This document shows, in pieces, positions 6,236-9,377 of a stretch of 9,377 nucleotides of DNA. The first letter of the stretch is position 1. Every line of letters begins with the position of its first letter. Position numbers and translations under genes: made by a program. Origin of the DNA: JBKJUK01 sp046590705 (GTDB lineage: Bacteria > Acidobacteriota > Thermoanaerobaculia > Gp7-AA8). The stretch lies in contig JBKJUK010000014.1 in NCBI GenBank assembly GCA_046590705.1, positions 1 through 9,377 on the forward strand. The letters are read 5' to 3'. Below the pieces are notes generated by a model. The model made no database searches. It was not told the DNA's origin and was given only the letters and a program-made list of their open reading frames with translations.

Positions 6236-7180
6236 GTGGAAAGCTCCTTCCAATATTCAGAACAGGAACCAGATAGAAAAGGAACGGGGATCGGTGTCTT
6301 CATTTCGATCGTCTTTCATTCAGTACTGGTCGTCGCCATCCTCATTGCTGCGCGTCGCGCGCCTGTCGAGGACAAACTTCCGCTGAGGTACGTTGAACTC
6401 GTTTCCTCCCCCAGACTCGATCAGTTCATCGAGGCGCCCGGCCCGGCGGCCAAACGTGACACCAGCCGTCCCGCACCACTCTCGAATCTCGACCGTAAAG
6501 CGAGTTCACCGCGCCCGTCTGATGGACCGCGTACCGACCGGCCGGGCGAGGGCGGTATCTACACGCCTCCCGGATCACCTGACGGAAGGCAGGAATCCTC
6601 GCCGGTTCAGCAACCTTCACCCCGAACTCCTGCCACACAAGCAGCGATGCCGTCCCAGTCTGCCAGTCAAAGCTCGTCTTCGAACGAGCGTTCAGCGAAT
6701 GGACCTTCGTCCGTGGCGGCGGCACCTTCAGCTCCAATCGACTGGCGCGCTGCCGTAAGCAACGTCAGCAAAGTCGCCTCACTCGGAAACTCTGCAGGAG
6801 TTGGGGAAAGCGGCGGAGAGAAAGGATTCGCCGACGCCGGCCCGATCTCTTTCGAGAGCGACTGGTTCGAGTGGGGCGATTACGCGGATTCAATGGTGCG
6901 AAAGATTCGAGTGAACTGGTACGCCAACATGCCCGCGATCATCCGTATGGGAGTCAAGGGCGTCGTGACCATCCGTTTCACAATCCAACGAAGCGGCGAG
7001 ATCACTGACATCACAGTCCTCGATTCGTCAGGCGTTCCGCCCTTTGACTTCGCGGCACGAAAGGCCATCGAGATCTCCTCTGCTCTGGCACCGCTGCCGA
7101 GAGACTTTCCGAATTCCACCGAGCGCGTTACGGCCATGTTCTATTACAACCTGCAGCCGCCGCGCGCCAAGCTGCGATAG
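6236..7180 (+). CDS. TonB/TolA-like energy transducer
   Basis: This periplasm-spanning protein would carry proton-motive-force energy from an ExbB/ExbD-type motor to the outer membrane. It begins with a GTG, the first possible start after an in-frame TAA at 6218. A short cytoplasmic part is followed by one membrane helix (about 19-39) that holds the S24-xxx-H28 motif typical of TonB and TolA anchors. Residues 60 to about 200 form a long disordered spacer rich in Pro, Ser and Gln. The C-terminal domain (about 205-308) has the TonB/TolA pattern: YADSMVRKIRVNWY, GVVTIRFTIQRSGEITDITVLDSSG, DFAARKAIE. The SALAPLP portion is often seen in TolA-like and Ton variants, so a Tol-Pal role is as possible as siderophore or carbohydrate uptake; for that reason no symbol is given. 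The exbB/tolQ-like gene at the right edge is a plausible partner. Confidence 0.88.
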   Translation: MESSFQYSEQEPDRKGTGIGVFISIVFHSVLVVAILIAARRAPVEDKLPLRYVELVSSPRLDQFIEAPGPAAKRDTSRPAPLSNLDRKASSPRPSDGPRTDRPGEGGIYTPPGSPDGRQESSPVQQPSPRTPATQAAMPSQSASQSSSSNERSANGPSSVAAAPSAPIDWRAAVSNVSKVASLGNSAGVGESGGEKGFADAGPISFESDWFEWGDYADSMVRKIRVNWYANMPAIIRMGVKGVVTIRFTIQRSGEITDITVLDSSGVPPFDFAARKAIEISSALAPLPRDFPNSTERVTAMFYYNLQPPRAKLR

Positions 7181-7236
7181 AACGAAACGAAGCGACCCGT
7201 TACGCTTTTGCCACAGTCCGAAATGAGTGCGAATCT

Positions 7237-7278
7237 TTGACGAACCCTTGACGTCGAGCCTGCAGAATGCCCGCAGGC
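7237..7278 (+). promoter_or_regulatory. TTGACG direct repeat and small hairpin upstream of the PilZ gene
   Basis: TTGACG occurs at 7237-7242 and again at 7248-7253, an 11-bp spacing that puts both on the same face of the helix. They are followed by GCCTGC (7258-7263) and its exact reverse complement GCAGGC (7273-7278), a 6-bp stem with a 9-nt loop. No convincing -10 stands 16-19 nt after either TTGACG; CAGAAT at 7263-7268 is 20 nt after the first. This may be a promoter with an operator, or the hairpin may end or attenuate tonB transcription. It has no T-run. Confidence 0.3.
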
Positions 7279-7287
7279 TTCCGATAA

Positions 7288-8064
7288 ATGCTCTCGCCAA
7301 AACTCGACCAGACCCCGCCAGTTCCTCCCGCGCCCGCCCCTGACGTTGCCGGCAGAAGAGGACGCCGATACGAGCGGATACGACTCTCGCGCCCCATCGT
7401 GGCTCGACTCGGTTCCCTCAGCGTCGTGCTCTCCGATATCAGCGTCATCGGTGCACGGGTCGAGCATAACGTCCAGTTGGCAACTGGAAATATGGCGCGA
7501 CTCTCCTTCCGCTGGAATGACGAAAACATCGAGATACAGTCGAAAGTCGTGCGCTCCAAACTCGAGCGATTCTCCTCCGGCTCCGATGGACTCACCATCT
7601 ATCACTCCGGGCTGGAATTCATCGGGTCAAGTCCGGAAGGGGCGCGAGCGCTTCACCAGATGATCAGCAGCCACATCATCCGTGCGCTCGAGGAACAGAA
7701 AGCGAACGCGCGCGGTGTCGTGCCAGAAGACCTCGACGAAATGCCGATCTTTCGCGGCGGCGTTCTCTCGCAGGGCCGACGCGATGGTGGCGGCGGCGCG
7801 CTTCCCGTCAATCGCATCGCTCGCCAGGCTGCGTTCATAAGCTTCAGGCTGGACAAGATGCGCTGGCGCCGGACCTGGACCACGAGTCGTGAACAGCCGG
7901 AGGACGGTTTCACAGTTTCATCCGACGAGGAGCAGGAGCAACTGCATCTGCTGTGCAGAACGTATGAGAACGCCGACAGCGAGGGAAGAAGACTCATCAG
8001 AATCTTCGCGCAACTGAGCGTTACCGAAGGCGAAGGAGTTCCACCTGGCCGCTACGAGCCCTGA
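7288..8064 (+). CDS. PilZ domain protein, probable c-di-GMP receptor
   Basis: The N-terminal part, after a Pro-rich lead, is a PilZ domain (about 22-125). Both c-di-GMP signature elements are present: R26-xxx-R30 in RRYERIRL and D50-x-S-x-x-G55 in LSDISVIGARVE. Binding is therefore likely. The second half (about 140-258) contains a Gly-rich linker (GRRDGGGGALP) and an unrecognised, probably helical C-terminal segment (SFRLDKMRWRRTW, HLLCRTYENADSEGRRLIRIFAQLS), which may be the effector part. The ATG follows an in-frame TAA at 7285, so no longer form exists; its ribosome binding site is weak. The gene stands 107 bp after the TonB-like gene and directly before the 81-residue gene. A c-di-GMP link to envelope or motility functions is inference. 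Confidence 0.88.
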   Translation: MLSPKLDQTPPVPPAPAPDVAGRRGRRYERIRLSRPIVARLGSLSVVLSDISVIGARVEHNVQLATGNMARLSFRWNDENIEIQSKVVRSKLERFSSGSDGLTIYHSGLEFIGSSPEGARALHQMISSHIIRALEEQKANARGVVPEDLDEMPIFRGGVLSQGRRDGGGGALPVNRIARQAAFISFRLDKMRWRRTWTTSREQPEDGFTVSSDEEQEQLHLLCRTYENADSEGRRLIRIFAQLSVTEGEGVPPGRYEP

Positions 8065-8082
8065 GGTGATCCAGAAAATCCG

Positions 8083-8328
8083 ATGATCGAACTAGGCCGC
8101 GTCACCATTCCCTCCGAGTACGGAGAAACGACTCTCATTCATCTCCGCTGCCGCAAAACAGCGAGCGGCATGGAAATCGTCGGTGGAGAGGATGATCGTC
8201 CGTTCGACGCGGCAACGTTTCGTTATCTCAGGGACGAAATGGGAGCTCGAATCGTCTCCGAAAATCCCGAAACCCTCTTCAAACTCCTCGGCTTGAGCCC
8301 GGAAGAAGAAGGGCTTCTGATCCGCTGA
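8083..8328 (+). CDS. Small protein of unknown function (81 aa)
   Basis: I do not recognise a family. The protein is acidic, has no membrane segment or signal peptide, and reads like a compact cytosolic domain: a beta-rich first part (GRVTIPSEYGETTLIHLRCR, MEIVGG) and a helical second part (FDAATFRYLRDEMG, ETLFKLLGLSPEEEGLLI). Its start lies 18 bp after the PilZ stop, and a Shine-Dalgarno-like GAGGTGAT (8063-8070) overlaps that stop codon, so it is probably cotranscribed with the PilZ gene. Coding is supported by this placement and by codon use similar to its neighbours. A role as partner of the PilZ protein is possible but unproven. Confidence 0.7.
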   Translation: MIELGRVTIPSEYGETTLIHLRCRKTASGMEIVGGEDDRPFDAATFRYLRDEMGARIVSENPETLFKLLGLSPEEEGLLIR

Positions 8329-8534
8329 GTTCGACCGTTGCTACGGCCATCTCTTTTCCATGTCTCAAATTGCAGTTCACGACCTTCTGGCGAGTTCACA
8401 TCGATCGGCCCTGCCCTGAAGCGACGCCTCGTTCCCGTCGCGGCAAACTCTCACGTACTTCCATGAAGCGTCAGGGATCTCTGCTCCTCGTAAGCGGTAT
8501 TGCCCCGCCAACAGGTGAAGTGCGTCCGCGAAGG

Positions 8535-8555
8535 TCACCCCGTGCTCCGGGGTGA
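8535..8555. terminator. Hairpin between convergent genes
   Basis: TCACCCC (8535-8541) and GGGGTGA (8549-8555) form a perfect 7-bp stem with a 7-nt loop. It lies 11 nt after the stop of the minus-strand 65-residue gene and about 200 nt after the plus-strand 81-residue gene. Neither side has a T-run of four or more, so intrinsic termination would be weak; its place between convergent genes is the main support. The 8329-8534 stretch before it holds no convincing gene. Confidence 0.45.
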
Positions 8556-8566
8556 ATGGCCGTCGC

Positions 8567-8764
8567 CTATTTCTTCTTCGCTGGAGCGCTATCGCCTTTA
8601 TCGCCCTGCCCGGAACTGGTCACGTTCCTGGCCTTTTTTTTCTGATCCTGCGAGAGCGATCGACTGACGTCGTCCGACTCGATGATCCTACCCGCGTCGT
8701 CGCGACGGATGTAGCGCTTGTCACCAGCATGAGGTTCAATGAGTTCTCTCTTCTTGTCGGGCAT
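8567..8764 (-). CDS. Short conserved hypothetical protein (65 aa), DKRYIRRD type
   Basis: The start at 8764 is fixed by a strong Shine-Dalgarno, GGAGGAG (8771-8777), 6 nt upstream; the longer frame beginning at 8815 adds 17 unrelated residues. The protein begins MPDKKRELIEPHAGDKRYIR. This opening, with RRDDAGRI following, matches a pattern I recall from short hypothetical proteins in many bacteria, function unknown. The middle (SDDVSRSLSQDQKKKARNV) is charged, and the last 15 or so residues (GDKGDSAPAKKK) are disordered and Lys-rich. No membrane segment. A small nucleic-acid-associated or stress protein would fit its composition, but this is a guess. It follows tRNA-Ala on the same strand, with a possible terminator between. 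Confidence 0.82.
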   Translation of the reverse strand: MPDKKRELIEPHAGDKRYIRRDDAGRIIESDDVSRSLSQDQKKKARNVTSSGQGDKGDSAPAKKK

Positions 8765-8874
8765 TCTGGTCTCCTCCGTTTCTGACGAGCAAACCCGATG
8801 CCGGGACCTGACCACCGATCATCGCGTCAGCGACTGACGTGCGACCGCTCGAGAGTCGGTGGTGCGCAGAGAGC

Positions 8875-8896
8875 AAAACACCCTCGCGAGTGGGTG
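8875..8896 (-). terminator. Possible intrinsic terminator after tRNA-Ala
   Basis: On the minus strand CACCC pairs with GGGTG (8892-8896 with 8879-8883) around an 8-nt loop that includes the self-complementary TCGCGA, and four T follow (8878 to 8875). It lies 19 nt past the tRNA 3' end. The stem is short, so efficiency is uncertain. Confidence 0.45.
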
Positions 8897-8914
8897 GGTG
8901 GTTCAGAATCGATT

Positions 8915-8990
8915 TGGTGGAGCCGAGGGGGATCGAACCCCTGACCTCCTGAATGCCATTCAGGCGCTCTCCCAGCTGAGCTACGGCCCC
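8915..8990 (-). tRNA. tRNA-Ala (anticodon GGC)
   Basis: The 76-nt gene has the full cloverleaf and an encoded CCA end (8915-8917). The acceptor stem pairs GGGGCCG with CGGCTCC and contains G3:U70, the main identity element for alanyl-tRNA synthetase. The D arm reads GCTCAGCTGGGAGAGC, the anticodon arm CCTGA-ATGGCAT-TCAGG, and the T arm GGGGTTCGATCCCC. The anticodon GGC is encoded at 8955-8957 and reads GCC and GCU. It has its own promoter to the right. Confidence 0.98.
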
Positions 8991-9034
8991 AAAGGTTTCG
9001 GTCGTCGCTCGTAGCCACGGCCCGAAGAGCGCGA

Positions 9035-9063
9035 ACGCTAACATGCCCGCACCTGCCCGTCAA
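9035..9063 (-). promoter_or_regulatory. Promoter of tRNA-Ala
   Basis: On the minus strand TTGACG (9058-9063) is followed, after exactly 17 nt, by TAGCGT (9035-9040), with a TGn extension before the -10. Transcription would begin near 9028, giving a 5' leader of roughly 38 nt to be removed by RNase P. Optimal spacing, near-consensus -35 and position in front of a tRNA make this the best promoter in the window. Confidence 0.65.
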
Positions 9064-9214
9064 GATCACCAGCCCGCCGTCTGGATTTTATCCGTTGACG
9101 TGGCCGTCTTCTTGCTTCGAAGCCGATGAATTCAAGCCGCAGATCCAGGACGGCAAGCCAGTCCAGGTGATTCTTCAATCTGAATGTGAACTTCAGGCTC
9201 GAGTCGAGCCCTGA
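9059..9214 (+). pseudogene. Possible remnant of a TonB C-terminal domain
   Basis: In the frame ending with the TGA at 9212-9214, codons from 9128 read EFKPQIQDGKPVQVILQSEC, then ELQARVEP. This resembles the last two strands of TonB C-terminal domains, whose usual form is W-x-FKP-x-x-x-x-GKPV-x-V-x-x-x-V-x-F. The preceding codons from 9059 (PVKITSPP...) could be the decayed PLKIISGHP portion, but the helix between them is not recognisable. No start codon or ribosome binding site serves this frame, and it runs through the tRNA promoter. It ends 18 bp before an ExbB-like gene, where tonB genes often lie. Chance similarity over such a short stretch remains possible. Confidence 0.3.
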
Positions 9215-9230
9215 GAAGAGGAGATTTCTC
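9213..9230 (+). promoter_or_regulatory. Ribosome binding site of the ExbB-like gene inside a small hairpin loop
   Basis: AGGAG (9219-9223) stands 9 nt before the ATG at 9233 and fixes that start over the ATG three codons later. GAGAA (9213-9217) and TTCTC (9226-9230) could pair around it, presenting the Shine-Dalgarno in an 8-nt loop. Confidence 0.5.
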
Positions 9231-9232
9231 GA

Positions 9233-9377
9233 ATGGAAGGGATGGAAAATACATTTACAGTCATGGGCATCTGGAACGAGATGGGGTTCCTCGCCAAGGG
9301 CGTCGTGATTCTGCTTTTTCTCATGTCGGTATGGTCGCTGACCGTGGCCATCGAGAGGCTCGTTCGTTTCAACAGAG
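9233..9377 (+). CDS. ExbB/TolQ/MotA-family proton channel subunit (5' part)
   Basis: Only 48 codons are in the window; the gene runs off the right edge. The visible part reads MEGMENTFTV, then MGIWNEMGFLAKGVVILLFL and MSVWSLTVAIERLVRFNR. A first membrane helix (about 19-41) preceded by GIWNEMG and followed by the basic ERLVRFNR turn is the usual N-terminus of ExbB/TolQ proteins in several phyla. With an ExbD/TolR partner, expected downstream but not visible, it would form the motor that powers a TonB/TolA transducer such as the one at 6236-7180. ExbB and TolQ cannot be told apart from this fragment. Confidence 0.82.
   Translation, partial: MEGMENTFTVMGIWNEMGFLAKGVVILLFLMSVWSLTVAIERLVRFNR

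Noticed and set aside
8370..8555. A 61-codon plus-strand frame in the gap after the 81-residue gene
   Set aside because: No ribosome binding site or recognisable motif, Arg/Pro-rich composition typical of chance frames, and it runs through the 8535-8555 hairpin.
8765..8815. N-terminal extension of the 65-residue protein
   Set aside because: The strong GGAGGAG 6 nt before the ATG at 8764 and the family-like MPDKK start favour the shorter form.
9043..9129. A 28-codon plus-strand frame starting MPAPARQDH
   Set aside because: Overlaps the tRNA promoter, has no ribosome binding site and no recognisable content.
1..9377. An undescribed defence or mobile system
   Set aside because: No nuclease, helicase, NTPase, toxin-antitoxin pair, reverse transcriptase or recombinase is encoded; the genes are envelope and regulatory functions.

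Overview
The window looks like a piece of a moderately GC-rich, Gram-negative (diderm) bacterial chromosome. The evidence is a class A penicillin-binding protein with a UB2H-like domain, a TonB/TolA-type energy transducer and the start of an ExbB/TolQ/MotA-family channel subunit. The gene mix (a DUF4388 protein, the PBP tail, a short conserved DKRYIRRD protein) is compatible with Acidobacteriota, but that is an impression; no marker gene here settles the phylum.

Layout. Positions 1-460 carry no gene: six copies of a 14-bp tandem repeat run off the left edge, followed by a long imperfect palindrome (150-328). Positions 461-4704 hold a minus-strand operon read right to left: a DUF4388 (PATAN-like) protein with a putative winged-helix domain, then pgeF (YfiH/laccase-domain family), then a bifunctional PBP1b-type peptidoglycan synthase whose start overlaps the pgeF stop by 4 bp. 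Positions 4801-5962 hold a second minus-strand pair of membrane proteins, DUF4013 then DUF2085, overlapping by 17 bp. A divergent intergenic region with a nested inverted repeat (about 5963-6235) separates these from a plus-strand group: a TonB-like transducer, a PilZ-domain protein and an 81-residue unknown protein. A convergent hairpin follows, then a minus-strand 65-residue conserved protein with a strong ribosome binding site, and tRNA-Ala(GGC) with its own good promoter and a possible terminator. The right edge begins an exbB/tolQ-like gene on the plus strand, directly preceded by an 87-bp reading frame whose translation resembles the last strands of a TonB C-terminal domain.

How the genes fit together. 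Most of the window concerns the cell envelope: peptidoglycan precursor quality control and synthesis (PgeF, PBP), unknown inner-membrane proteins (DUF2085, DUF4013), and proton-motive-force transduction to the outer membrane (TonB-like, ExbB-like). The PilZ protein adds a likely c-di-GMP input. I found no CRISPR array, insertion sequence, phage module or recognisable defence system. The most notable items are an A10 tract inside the DUF4388 gene at which a one-base slip in either direction would truncate the protein after its second domain, the large palindrome, the pgeF-PBP coupling, and the possible tonB remnant upstream of exbB.
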